The notes beneath the pieces were generated by a model. It searched no databases. It had not been told where the DNA came from and worked only from the letters and a program-made list of their open reading frames with translations. The translations under genes were made by a program, and so were the position numbers. Shown piece after piece: positions 1 to 10,200 of a stretch of 64,000 bases of DNA; positions within the stretch are counted from its first letter, which is position 1, and each line of letters begins with the position of its first letter. The stretch covers positions 14,001,222 to 14,065,221 of the forward strand of contig OZ037766.1 of the NCBI GenBank assembly GCA_964035545.1, written 5' to 3'. The stretch comes from Bugula neritina (Eukaryota; Bryozoa; Gymnolaemata; Cheilostomatida; Bugulidae).

Positions 1-895
1 TGCCTAGAACCAAATCATCACCATGAGTTCATTATTGGAAAAATTTCCCTTCAGCAAATCTGACAACTAGAATTTGATCTTCAATAGCAATTTTTTATAA
101 CTTAGAAGACATCTTGCATGAAAACGTTATTGTCTAATTCTGCAACCATAGTTTGATCGATTTTTATTTCTGTTTCAAGTATACCTGACATATGTGTGTA
201 TTGGTGTGTACTATGAACTAAGCTGCAAACTAAAAAGTTATAGGACAGTTTTGAAAACTGGGTCTTTGAAGAAGTAGGATAATACACTAATGGTTTCAGG
301 CATAATTCACTAAAAGAGACTGAAACTATAGTGGGTTGATGACAAGTAGATGACTATGTATGTAGCCTTTCTACAGCAACCTTTGACTAGCTAAAAACTA
401 AATTACTTTAATCAAGACTTGATTTTGTGCCAAAATTTTTAAAAACTACCCTAAACTTTTCATCATAAACTTGCACAAATTTGATATCTTTTATAAACCT
501 ATTGGATGGCAAATTAGACAGTTTCAGAATTTATACTTTTAAACTGTGTTATGGCCTTGAATGGAAAAAGTTTGGTTATGACTTTCTAAAGCAGTGCAAC
601 GACAGTTAAACCAAGCTGTCAAAAAATTCGCTTATATAATGAAATTTTCAACAAACCCATAAGGCTTAACCGTTACTTGAACTTTTCATAAAAACCTTCA
701 AAAAATCGAGTCATAAAAGATGTATTGTTTACTTTAATGTACACGTATCACATGACTTTCTGGTATGAAAAAAATTATCTACAAGTAATTTCGGTTTATC
801 AAACGTCCATCATCAAGTAAGAACAAAACTTTAATCAAAAACATAAATATACAAGAGCTATTGGCTAAATAACAAGTTTCCCAGTAAAACTGTAC
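1..895 (-). other. Intron of the SPTLC1 gene (runs off left edge)
   Basis: The last recognisable SPTLC1 exon ends at 896 with a GTACAG donor on the minus strand. I see no next SPTLC1 exon (the family's YGVGTCGPRGFYG block) between 1 and 895, so this stretch is read as intron. Short open frames here look like chance. Confidence 0.6.
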
Positions 896-1779
896 CTCAA
901 CCTCTTTGTTGCCAATCATGTTTAGGAAGTTTAAAGAAGTAAGATTAATGTGCTCTTTGCCATTAATACAAACTGTTGGACCAGGTATTCTAAAAAGAAC
1001 ATATAATTAAAATATTATAAGCTAAAAACAGCAGAATATTTGAAGATGCAATAGACAATTCAAATTACACATTTCAAAGCCATGGCTTTGTATATATATA
1101 ACAGCATTTAATTTTTTTTACCCAGTGAACTTATTTTTGAAACCAACAGGGTTTTCCTCTTCAACTTCAGGGATGAGTGGGTCTGGTTGCCATTCTTCTA
1201 TCAGAGCATTTTTTTCCTTAAAGCAAAAATGATACACTGAGTTGGTAACATTATTTTTCGTGAATTTTTCTACAGACACAACTATACTGGCAAACAAATC
1301 TAAACTGGATAATATTATTAATATATTATCAATATTAAAACTTTTTCAGGGTTGGTGCATTTTAAAACATCTTTCTAGTTTGTCTCGGACAACTCACCTT
1401 TTCTGTTAGTTCACTTTTAGCCAAGTTAAAAGTTTTAGTAAAGAAAAGAAGCTTGACAATCCATATCAGTAGCAAAGCTTCAAATATCAAATGATATGCT
1501 GGTGCCTGAAATTCAAAAAGAACCATCAGTGTTTATAAGACTTAAGAATTAGTAACATATATGTTGTAGAAAGGCTAACTTTCAATTGTATAAAGTTAAG
1601 TGACTAAGAGAGACAAACTAAATAGGTTTTGAAACTTATCTTAATTATAATGATCAATAAAACATTAGCTTAATCAACAGGCTACCAAATCATCAATAGT
1701 GAGTATAGGGAAGTCCAAAGTGTAATCTTTAAAATTTATACAATTATTTACCTGTAAACTCATTCAATGAAGCAATCAT
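896..1779 (-). CDS. SPTLC1: Serine palmitoyltransferase subunit 1 (5' part only)
   Basis: This is the long-chain base subunit of serine palmitoyltransferase, the ER complex that condenses serine with palmitoyl-CoA to start sphingolipid synthesis. Four coding exons on the minus strand stay in phase: 1752-1779, 1398-1498, 1122-1216 and 896-989, giving the first 106 residues. The N-terminus MIASLNEFTAYHL aligns without gaps to human MVQALYEAPAYHL. A hydrophobic membrane segment follows, then LIEEWQPDPLIPEV (human LIEEWQPEPLVPPV) and CINGKEHINLTSLNFL (human VVNGKECINFASFNFL). The human protein has about 12 more residues at the N-terminus. The first coding exon is only 28 nt. Exon 2 uses the second of two nearby AGs (CACCAG), the one that keeps phase and alignment. 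The PLP-binding catalytic domain lies off the left edge. Confidence 0.93.
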
Positions 1780-2412
1780 TCTACTCCATTACTAGCGAAC
1801 AGGGATAAAATAAAAGCAATATTAGTTGTTAACAATTATTGATACTATAACTAAATGCAATATAAGTACAAAAAACAATATGAATACTAACATGAATTGA
1901 AAGTAAATTGTAAAGTGTATGGCTATTGCCTACAATAGTAATTTATATTATGATAATCATAATTAAAATGAAATTAATAGTTATTCAACATATTGATATT
2001 GATATTTAAAAGAAATGAAATCCCACTAAATCAATATTTAGATTACTATTTCAATGTTTTTTGATAAATTTAGATAACAGTTATTGTCAATTGCTATATA
2101 ACAACTGTTGTCATTTTTGTACAGTTTATTTTCAAACTAAAATAAAAGTAGAAACATCAAATAAACTAAACCTAAACTCAAAAATGAAATAAAAGTCCAA
2201 ATGAAAATACGACTATTCCGTTTCAGCTTGTAGTTGTTTGTGTTACTCAAAGTCGAATACTAAGTTTTAGTTCAAATAGAGTAAATAGTTACTAATACTA
2301 TTAGTATTAGCAATATCAGCACTAATACTAATAGTAATATTAATAATAAATTACTATAACATTAACTATAACTATAAGCATAAGTATAAATGTTACTATT
2401 AATAATTAATAT
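1780..2412. other. Upstream region of SPTLC1, no gene
   Basis: This AT-rich sequence lies between the SPTLC1 start and the retroelement. It should hold the SPTLC1 5' UTR and promoter. Immediately upstream of the start codon on the minus strand is a two-codon reading frame (ATG GAG TAG) ending one base before the SPTLC1 ATG. From about 2285 to 2410 the sequence becomes a degenerate array of ACTAATA/TAGTAAT words. Confidence 0.5.
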
Positions 2413-2710
2413 TGTTGTGAGTTTTAGCACAATTATCAAGCGTGGATTGCCTGCGTATTTAATTTCAATTTAACTAGCAACATAATTATAACAGTATATC
2501 AAAACCACAATACATCAGTCAATTATAAACACATCTTACTACTACGAGCCCCTGCTCTCAACAACACATGGTTTCTGCTAGCTAACCCGCGAACAGTCAC
2601 TTGACCAGAACCTTGCCTTCCGGTCCCTCTGATTGGATAATAGAATATAGTTATAAGTATTCCACACAAGAGGGGACGACTCCATTATTAGACTACGTAA
2701 TCCCATTACA
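2413..2710 (-). repeat. 3' LTR of the retroelement (with 46-bp deletion)
   Basis: The 298-bp direct repeat matches 5147-5490 almost throughout. It lacks a 46-bp block present in the other copy at 5219-5264. Short AAC microhomology at the break is consistent with deletion. On the minus strand the missing block contains the only clear AATAAA in the LTR. Confidence 0.88.
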
Positions 2711-2721
2711 CCGCCCCCACC
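2711..2721 (-). other. Candidate polypurine tract
   Basis: Directly next to the 3' LTR the minus strand reads GGTGGGGGCGG. A purine run at this place normally primes plus-strand DNA synthesis. It is interrupted by one T and one C, so it is a degenerate example. Confidence 0.45.
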
Positions 2722-2918
2722 AGCAGAAAGCCCCACTTTCTGATAAAACAAAATAGTATAATAATGCAAAAATAACATAAGTAAAGAAAACTCACAAAGA
2801 GAAAGAAGAGAAATATCAACTGTACGACATATATAAACATATAAGTAAGATAACGGACGGCCAGCGTACAACTGGCCAGCTATAAAGAGAGAGTCCTGGA
2901 TCGTAGGTCATTAGCAGA

Positions 2919-3887
2919 TCAAGCATTTACACGATCACAACGTAGTATCCCGGGAACATGCGGGGTGGAATTGCCAACTGCCAGCTCCCAGTTTTGTAGG
3001 GACTGGATCCGGTATCGTGCCTGCCGTGCACGTAGCCTACGCTTTAGGCGTCCTACTGAGCCCTTCAATTCACTAAGGCCCATTGTAGTACTGAGTAAGT
3101 CGGGGGCCAACTGGGTGAATTCATCCTGCAGCCGTAGGAGTCTTTCTTCGACGGTTGCTAGTCGGGTAGGCCTGGTTGGGGTTGGCGTCGCTTCTTCTGG
3201 CGAGTCTGATGCTTCCATGGGGGTATTGTCTAGCCGCGGTATGATTGCAGCGACCGTTCTCACCATAGGGGACTTCTGACGGGCGGCTGTTAGCAATGTA
3301 TAAAATCCGGAGGATAATGCGGCCCAGGTTAAAGCCTTCTTAACCACTGGTTTGACCGCTTCTAGGTATTGATCGTAGTTGTCCGCGTCTACTACATAGC
3401 CTTCGCCCGCGAAACAGTCCATCATATAAGCCACGACGGGGTATGGGTATACGTCGTGAAATCCACACGGACAGAAACGTAGCAGGAAGTGTGCATTCAC
3501 ATGCAGCCGTAGTCCTTGGTGTGAGGGAAGCTCTCCGTAACACACATGGCAGGTGTGTTGTGACCTGCTCGGTCCCCAGGCTTCTTCAATTTGCCGCTCC
3601 GACCGTCGTGACACCCATCTGTGTCTTCGACGCAGCACCGCGGGCAGTCCGTTGTCCATTTCCGGTCCGTTATCCAAGGAGGAGAGAGAGTGTAGATCCT
3701 GTGACCCAGAGTTGGTCGATCGAGTGTGATCTGCAAGAGTATAACAGTGTAAGAGGGTACACTGAGTACGACCGGCGTATACAGCCTGGTGGGTACTTAA
3801 CTCAATTAGACACTCGTGAGACTCAGTTGATGAATAGTTGATCGAAAACACACACTGCTGTAACAGACTGTTCAGTCTTAGAGTCAA
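2919..3887 (-). CDS. Retroelement ORF2: C2H2 zinc finger plus coiled coil
   Basis: An intact 322-codon frame lies downstream of the gag-like ORF. Residues 113-133 form one classical C2H2 finger (CxxC, twelve residues, HxxxH). It is followed by a second small Cys/His cluster (FCPCGFH, about 138-144) and an acidic/aromatic stretch. A Pro/Thr-rich linker (about 225-245) leads to a leucine- and arginine-rich C-terminal segment from about 250 that looks like a coiled coil. The frame may really start at an internal Met near residue 77. I find no polymerase or integrase motif. The function is unknown: nucleic-acid binding in the particle or a captured host-like domain are both possible. Confidence 0.6.
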   Translation of the reverse strand: MTLRLNSLLQQCVFSINYSSTESHECLIELSTHQAVYAGRTQCTLLHCYTLADHTRSTNSGSQDLHSLSSLDNGPEMDNGLPAVLRRRHRWVSRRSERQIEEAWGPSRSQHTCHVCYGELPSHQGLRLHVNAHFLLRFCPCGFHDVYPYPVVAYMMDCFAGEGYVVDADNYDQYLEAVKPVVKKALTWAALSSGFYTLLTAARQKSPMVRTVAAIIPRLDNTPMEASDSPEEATPTPTRPTRLATVEERLLRLQDEFTQLAPDLLSTTMGLSELKGSVGRLKRRLRARQARYRIQSLQNWELAVGNSTPHVPGILRCDRVNA

Positions 3888-4122
3888 TGTGAATTCCCAC
3901 CACTAAAAATCATTACCGAGTCTCCAGCTTATTCTATTACAGTTAAGCTGATTAATACAGTTTAGCCCTCGTACCAAAAACATAACTAACTCACCTCTCG
4001 ATTCTTGGCAAGCCATTGTGAATGAGAGTGGTATGTTTATGATTTCTACGTACGTCTACTCAAAGCTGTATTAATGTGATGAAAGAGCGAGCAGCGTGGT
4101 TGTGAAACGTGACTATGACTTA

Positions 4123-5112
4123 TTACCTCCGGCGCATGAATCTTATTTGAATTTCCGCCGAGGCAAAGTTGATATTTTCGTGGTGCTCACAACTCCCACG
4201 CTTTGCTCTCTTCCCCTTACGGCGCCTCGTAGGACGTTTGGCCACGCCCTGAACGGAACGTGGTAAGTCCTTGCGATACGCGGGGACTGGTCTAGAACAC
4301 CGTTTCCGAGGTGTCGTCACCAACCAAGGCGGTTTACGCACCCGTGGACGGTCACGTCTCACAGGTGGTGCTTCCAGCCAGTTTGTGACAAATGGAGCTC
4401 TCCTAGCATCTCCGTTCGGAGCCTGGGGAAGTGTTGTCCTCAGCCATGGTGGTTTACGCACCCGTGGACGGTCACGTCTCACGGAGGGCTCCATTTCCAC
4501 CTGACGAGAAGTCACACGGCTCCGGTGCAGCTGGCTGGCCAGAAGGTAAGCCTCCCCTTCTGCCAGCGCACCTTCGACCGTGGTGACTCCCCTGGCCAGG
4601 AGTTGGTGATGGAGTCCCAAGTCGTTGATGGACTGCACGAAGGCATCGTAAGTATACCTCTCACGGTTTACTTGCGGCAGATCGCGGAACGCGATCTGCG
4701 CCAGTCTCATTACCGTGGTAGCGTGCTCTTGTAGCGGCGTGTGAGGATCACGCCGTAGTCTTTGGAGACGGGCCCGCGCATCCACAGCGGAGATACCAAA
4801 ACGGGCCCGCAGGGAAGCAAAGATGCCGTCAATGTCTGGTCCCACTCCGTACGGCTTGGCTTTGTCTGACAGCGCCATCCTGAGCTTGAGCAATGCTATT
4901 CTAGGTGGCCATTGTGCAACCTCCATTACATCTTGGAATTCCTGAACGAATTGCTCCACTGGCTCCTCACCTGAGAAGGTGGGTACCCTCAGCCGGTACT
5001 TCTCTTCGTAACATTCCTTATGCATTCGCACTTCTGGTTCTATAGGTATAGCAACGTTATCTTCCTCACCTTCATTCCTCCGAATGGGTAGCTCTGTGCC
5101 TCTTTCTGTCAT
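4123..5112 (-). CDS. Retroelement gag-like protein
   Basis: This 329-codon frame starts 34 bp inside the 5' LTR, just past the primer binding site, where gag is expected. Its N-terminal half resembles retrotransposon capsid proteins: a FSGEEPVEQFVQEFQ-like opening, then alternating helices with W and L positions, and a segment around VDARARLQRLRRDP. The C-terminus is strongly basic. It carries a duplicated motif (RRDRPRVRKPPWL) roughly 40 residues apart, visible in the DNA near 4324-4362 and 4444-4482. No CCHC knuckle is seen, so the basic repeats may bind RNA instead. I place it with Ty3/gypsy-type gag by general shape only. Confidence 0.72.
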   Translation of the reverse strand: MTERGTELPIRRNEGEEDNVAIPIEPEVRMHKECYEEKYRLRVPTFSGEEPVEQFVQEFQDVMEVAQWPPRIALLKLRMALSDKAKPYGVGPDIDGIFASLRARFGISAVDARARLQRLRRDPHTPLQEHATTVMRLAQIAFRDLPQVNRERYTYDAFVQSINDLGLHHQLLARGVTTVEGALAEGEAYLLASQLHRSRVTSRQVEMEPSVRRDRPRVRKPPWLRTTLPQAPNGDARRAPFVTNWLEAPPVRRDRPRVRKPPWLVTTPRKRCSRPVPAYRKDLPRSVQGVAKRPTRRRKGKRAKRGSCEHHENINFASAEIQIRFMRRR

Positions 5113-5126
5113 CTTGAAATACGCGA

Positions 5127-5145
5127 AATCCCACCGCTGCCACCA
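5127..5145 (-). other. Primer binding site, tRNA-Leu type
   Basis: The plus strand here reads AATCCCACCGCTGCCACCA. From memory, this matches the 3' end of a metazoan tRNA-Leu (T-arm, acceptor and CCA). The minus-strand element transcript is therefore complementary to that tRNA over 19 nt. One base separates it from the LTR. This fixes the element's orientation. Confidence 0.85.
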
Positions 5146-5146
5146 C

Positions 5147-5490
5147 TGTTGTGAGTTTTAGGACAATTATCAAGCATGGATTGCCTGCGTATTTAATTTC
5201 AATTTAACTAGCAACTACTAACAGAGCTTGCGTACGATAACCTTTATTTAACTCGATAAACATAATTATAACATTATATCAAAACCACAATACATCAATC
5301 AATTATAAACACATCTTACTACTACGAGCCCCTGCTCTCAACAACACATGGTTTCTGCTAGCTAACCCGCGAACAGTCACTTGACCGGAACCTTGCCTTC
5401 CGGTCCCTCTGATTGGATAATAGAATATAGTTATAAGTATTCCACACAAGAGGGGACGACTCCATTATTAGACTACGTAATCCCATTACA
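5147..5490 (-). repeat. 5' LTR of the retroelement (full length)
   Basis: This 344-bp LTR contains the 46-bp block missing from the other copy. That block has AATAAA on the minus strand, a likely polyadenylation signal. The U3-like outer part is shared with the left copy, including a short AT-rich run that could hold the promoter. Confidence 0.88.
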
Positions 5491-7216
5491 ATATTATAAT
5501 AGTATCTTACTCTTAGTATTAGTTCCAGGCACTAGAATCGGTGGTAAATTAGTCAGTTACACTTAGTCTTACAATTAAAGTTACTCATACTGTTAGTGTT
5601 ACTGTTAGACTTAGAGTTAGTGTTACCAGTTACTGTTAGTGTTACTGTTACTGTTAGGGTACCACTACCAGTACGTTAATTGAGTTTGATAACATATTTT
5701 GAAATACAAAATCGTACTTGTCTTGTTACTTGTTAGTAAACTAGTCATAATAATACTGATAAAATGATAAAACATACAGATGCTAGCCCATCAATAATAT
5801 CCGTGGGATTGAATAGAAAATTGTTTCTCAAGTAGTCAACCGAAAGATTCTCCAAGTCTATCCAAACCATTGTCATTGTGATTGTGATTGTACTAGTTGA
5901 TTGTCACTCATTAATTTGTCGATGAAGATATTAATTACCGTATAGGTATAAGTATAAGTTCCAATAGTTACGATTTTTAAGTAATAGAGATTAATGCTAT
6001 GCCTACAAGCTTTAGTTATTCACAGGTATGTTAATTCCAATTTGTTATTTTCCGTTTAGTGTTTTGGCTACTGAAATGATAAAAATAATATATATTTCAC
6101 TTGTTTCAACATTTCGTATAGACTGGGCTTTCACAATTTTTAAACTTTACGCCTGAGTTTCGAGACAAGGTAATTTGGAGTAAATATTCTGTGGTTCAGC
6201 GCTAAAATTATGACCTTCACCGGTAATAAAGTTTGGGCTAGAGATTTTGTCATAAAAAAGATAACTCCATACTCAGTTTTCTCGTCCACACACTAAGCTA
6301 GTTAAGTCTCTTCATAATTAATTTGCACGTAATGGGTGATTATGGTAGTATTATATGAGCCTATAGGCTTACTTACAATATTTTGCATAGCTCTCAAAAA
6401 TTATTCATTTTCAAAGGAGAACTGACACAAAATATTTTACTTACAAATTTGTGGTGTTCTTAACAGTGAGTTTGTGCATGTCTATTAGAGTTAACTGCTG
6501 ATTTTTAAATATACTGGCATGATTAAAATCAGATATAAGTCAGATGCTATTTCCATAAGGTAAGCATTATAATTCACAGGCAACAAATTTCAATAAGTAT
6601 CACAGTGTGCGTGCATGTGTGTGTGCGTTTGTGTGAGTGTTTGTGTGAGTGTGTGTGTGTGTGTGTGTGTGCGTGTGCGTGTGTGTGTGTGTGGGCGTGT
6701 ATGTGCATGTGTGCGCTCGCGTGCGTGCGTGTACCAAGCTTTAGTGCGTTTAAAGCTATCTCGATAAAAACATTAGTGTCTCTCAATTTGCTCAGTTTAA
6801 CATCAATGAGAGAGGCTAATTCCCAACAACTGCTGTTCCTCTACAATATTTATATAGTATATACAGATACATTTTTGTATGGTAATATACTTGTGTATGT
6901 ATATAATATATTCTGTGTGTAATACCCTTATGCTGGTACAGTACATGTTATCCGCATGTAAATGTTTGGAGTTATGTTCACATTAATTAGCAGACCGTCA
7001 TATGTTACAACATTACCTGATCAATTGAAAGATTCAGTAAAGCATAAAAAATACATTCTGTTCGCATGAATAAGCAGCTAAGCCGCGTGAATAATTACCT
7101 ATGTATGCGTACTTGTGTCAGTTATCATTACCGACTGCGTGACTGCAGTGTGTTATATTTCAGAGACAGACAAGATCAACGCATTTACTTCAACTTTGTA
7201 CAGTAACATATAAAAC
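5491..7216. other. Intergenic, simple arrays and GT tract
   Basis: No convincing gene is present. 5560-5660 is a degenerate array of GTTACTGTTAGT words, followed by ordinary AT-rich sequence and a GT microsatellite. A splice acceptor (TTATATTTCAG, ending 7163) 54 bp before the next start codon suggests that an untranslated first exon of the Ig-family gene lies somewhere in this gap. Confidence 0.5.
6605..6732. repeat. GT/GC dinucleotide microsatellite
   Basis: About 128 bp of alternating GT with GC and short GAGT interruptions. It produces long but meaningless open frames in both directions. Confidence 0.9.
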
Positions 7217-10200
7217 ATGGATAAACGTATATTTATCTGTAGTTTGAAATTGCTGGGAGTTTATATTACATTACTTGGCCAAGGTGAGTAACAAAGCAAA
7301 TTGTGGTTTAAATTTTTATGGCAGCTGGATGCTATTGCATTAAAATTTGTAATTCATGCAACATCATGTAAGGTAAATCAATATTGCTATTCAACATTGT
7401 TTCACTGTATGGTTATTTCTGGGCCACTAAATGTTGCTATTAGCAACAATAGCTTGAAAAATGTTGATGTTTTTCAACAAATTTGGAACTGGTCCTAATT
7501 ACATTTAATTTTATAATACTTTTTTGTTTACATATTTCTTTTTTGCTGTATAGGGTAAATAATAAGCAATTTGAAAAGTGGAAATTTTGTACGAAAATGT
7601 TTGAAAAAGTAAGGGTAGCTTTGATTCCACGAAGTTGAGCAATCATATGATCGAGTTTATATAAATTGAATGTGAAGTGTGTCATACCAAGATTATCACT
7701 ATTAGATGTTATGATATTATAATAGGTCTAGTTATGGTGTGTTAATAGCCATGATTTTCATCAAACTTGATTTAAAACAAGTTTAAGGCTTGGATCAGTG
7801 GACACAGGTAGCAATTCAGCCTGATTGTTTTATGAATATATTAAGCTTCACGCATGTTTAAAACCTACTTTATGATTCATCACAAATCCTCTTCTTATTT
7901 GTAAACCAACTCCCTTTAGACGAAATGGAATATTCCAGATTGATGTACAGTAGACTGGGATTAAATCTTAATAGGCTATGCTACTTATTCAATCAGTAAT
8001 AAATTCATAGGAAGGTACCAGGTTTTAGGTTACAATATTCCTACTAATCCTCAAAGACCAACTTTTAGCAGTCGACACATAGTTAAATTAGATGAATGTG
8101 TGGCTTATTACTACTATACAGATGAGTTGCTAACGACATTGAGTACATACACATATATAGCTATGCAGTTTGTGAATTTGATATTAGTTAAGTGTCTTAT
8201 TCTAGCAGCCTTCTGAATCTTGCAGAATGTTGGGATATTGTGATAATAAAACCGGGAAATTCGACACGGATAGGTTTTTTAACTCTTAGTAAAGTTTTAA
8301 ATTGATTTGTAAAATTTAAATAGACTCAGAAGAGTTTTCATCACAGCCACATAGATTTATTGTTTTAATAGAAGAATGACTCACACTTAAAATACAAGTA
8401 TATAAACTGTTGACACCATTGCACATTTAGTAGATGCATACTGTTCTGACACATTAGCCTAACACTGTTGGTTGATTAGATGTAAAACCTTTGGACATGT
8501 TCAAATATATTAGAATCAATAATGTATGTTTCACAGGAGTACAAGACTCCACTAATGATAATAAGTATTTTTTCCTCTTTTTTGACAAACTTATTTGATC
8601 TATATTTTATTTACTATTTTTACTGTAACCTACATTGCCCTGATCCTAACATATATGTTTTATTTTATTTTAGGCATGGCCCAGGGGCCTTTAACGTTAT
8701 CTGTCAGTGATGATGCATTGGGAACTCAATTGATCAGTCCAGCAGAGATTTTAGAAACCAGGGCCGTAAAGTTTACCTGCTCTTTTTCCCAAATTACACC
8801 TGAGACTGATGAACTTTCAAGAATTCAACTAAGAGCTAAAGTTGACAACGTTTGGCAATTACAGGTAAATAAAAATGAGAACATTAAGGGATTTTAAGTT
8901 TATATGTAAACCAATTTATAAAAGCATCTAGAAAATATGAAGTATTTATTATTCAATTATGCTGTGATTCTCTTTAATCTTAGACGTGTTACATATTATA
9001 TGACCAGATGCAAAACTTTTCTTTCAACACTAAGGCATTAGAATTTAAAGAATAATATTGAGAATATTAACAAAAGTGTTGTAAAATAGTTTGACTATAA
9101 TCTAAAATATTTTGTTTAAATTATATCAGATGAAGTTTGTAAAATGCTTAATGAATTAGTAAAATTAGTTATAGTTTATGGTTAGGCTTACTATTTTTTT
9201 GCAAATGTAGCTGTATGAATTTAAACAGTTGTTGCCATGTGTTTAATTTTGGCATATAAAATATTTATTATAATTTATTTAGTGTTTTAAGAAAGTAATG
9301 AGTGGGCTATCTAACACTAAGGCTGTTCTAATTAAAAATAGAAAAATCTGTTGATATATCAAACTCAAAGCTGTTTGGTTGATAACTTTTTTATTTTAAG
9401 CTGATGTGATAAAATTTGTATGGTTTGTTACAGGCTGCCTGTATATACAGAAAACCAGTTTCAGATGTGGAAGTTTCTCCTGTCGTACCTAATGACCCCA
9501 CTCTAGATATAACAACTGAGCAAGTAAGCTGTAGCTCTTCACGAGACAAGGCTGAGTTTACTTTGGATAAACCACTCTCTCTAAGTTACCACTGTCACTA
9601 TGAGGATGTCTTGCCTGGAAATGATCCTCAATTGGAGTCTAATGAATTTGTCCTTGACACCTACAGTAAGTACAGCAATTTTTTCCTACAGTTGTATTAC
9701 ATGTTTATTCTTTCTAGTGGTTTAAAGCTTTAACTGCCCTTTAAATTAGTCCAGTCATAATTTGTCTATTAAACTGATTTGCTCCAAATATTGGGTTCAG
9801 TGTCTCCTTAATGCTATAATTATTTGGTTATAATTATGATTTTGTGTAGCTTATGCAGTAAATTGCAATTAGAGAAGAAAATATATTTGAATTATTTATC
9901 ATAATTTTTTTTCGTTCACAGACATAATTATTATACAACAGCTATCACATACATAACATTAATCAGCGTTATTTATGCAATTAGGTATGCCATCTAAACC
10001 TATTATACACATGGATCCCACAAAACTTTATGAAGGAGATGCGGTGAGTTTTGAATGCACCAGTGAAGCCCGGCCTGTCCCTGTTCTTTCTTTCAAACTA
10101 GGAGGTGTTCTACAAAAGTCTTCAACTGCTGGTAATGAGCTACAATATCTTGAAGCCTTCATTCATTCATGTCGCGGTGCCAGAAGCAATTAATTTTTAT

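Larger units (their letters stand above)
2413..5490 (-). mobile_element. Non-autonomous LTR retroelement with gag-like and zinc-finger ORFs
   Basis: Two direct repeats (2413-2710 and 5147-5490) that begin TG and end CA on the plus strand bracket 2.4 kb of internal sequence. The internal region is visibly more GC-rich than its surroundings. The tRNA primer site lies beside the right repeat and both ORFs read leftwards, so the element is on the minus strand. Apart from a 46-bp gap the LTRs differ at about five positions, which suggests a recent insertion. The flanks share ATAT (2409-2412 and 5491-5494), a possible 4-bp target duplication, weak in this AT-rich context. No protease, reverse transcriptase, RNase H or integrase frame is visible, so movement would need proteins from a relative. 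The gag-like ORF suggests Ty3/gypsy affinity. Confidence 0.88.

Noticed and set aside
102-287. Minus-strand 61-codon frame at the left edge
   Set aside because: Does not match the expected next SPTLC1 exon and has no family resemblance; treated as intronic.
2578-2871. Minus-strand 97-codon frame across the LTR edge
   Set aside because: It spans the 3' LTR and the polypurine region, with no protein-like features.
3443-3841. Plus-strand 132-codon frame inside the retroelement
   Set aside because: Shadow of the minus-strand zinc-finger ORF, which fits the element's orientation.
6574-6922. His/Thr- and Cys/Val-rich frames
   Set aside because: They come from the GT repeat; codon content is repeat-driven.
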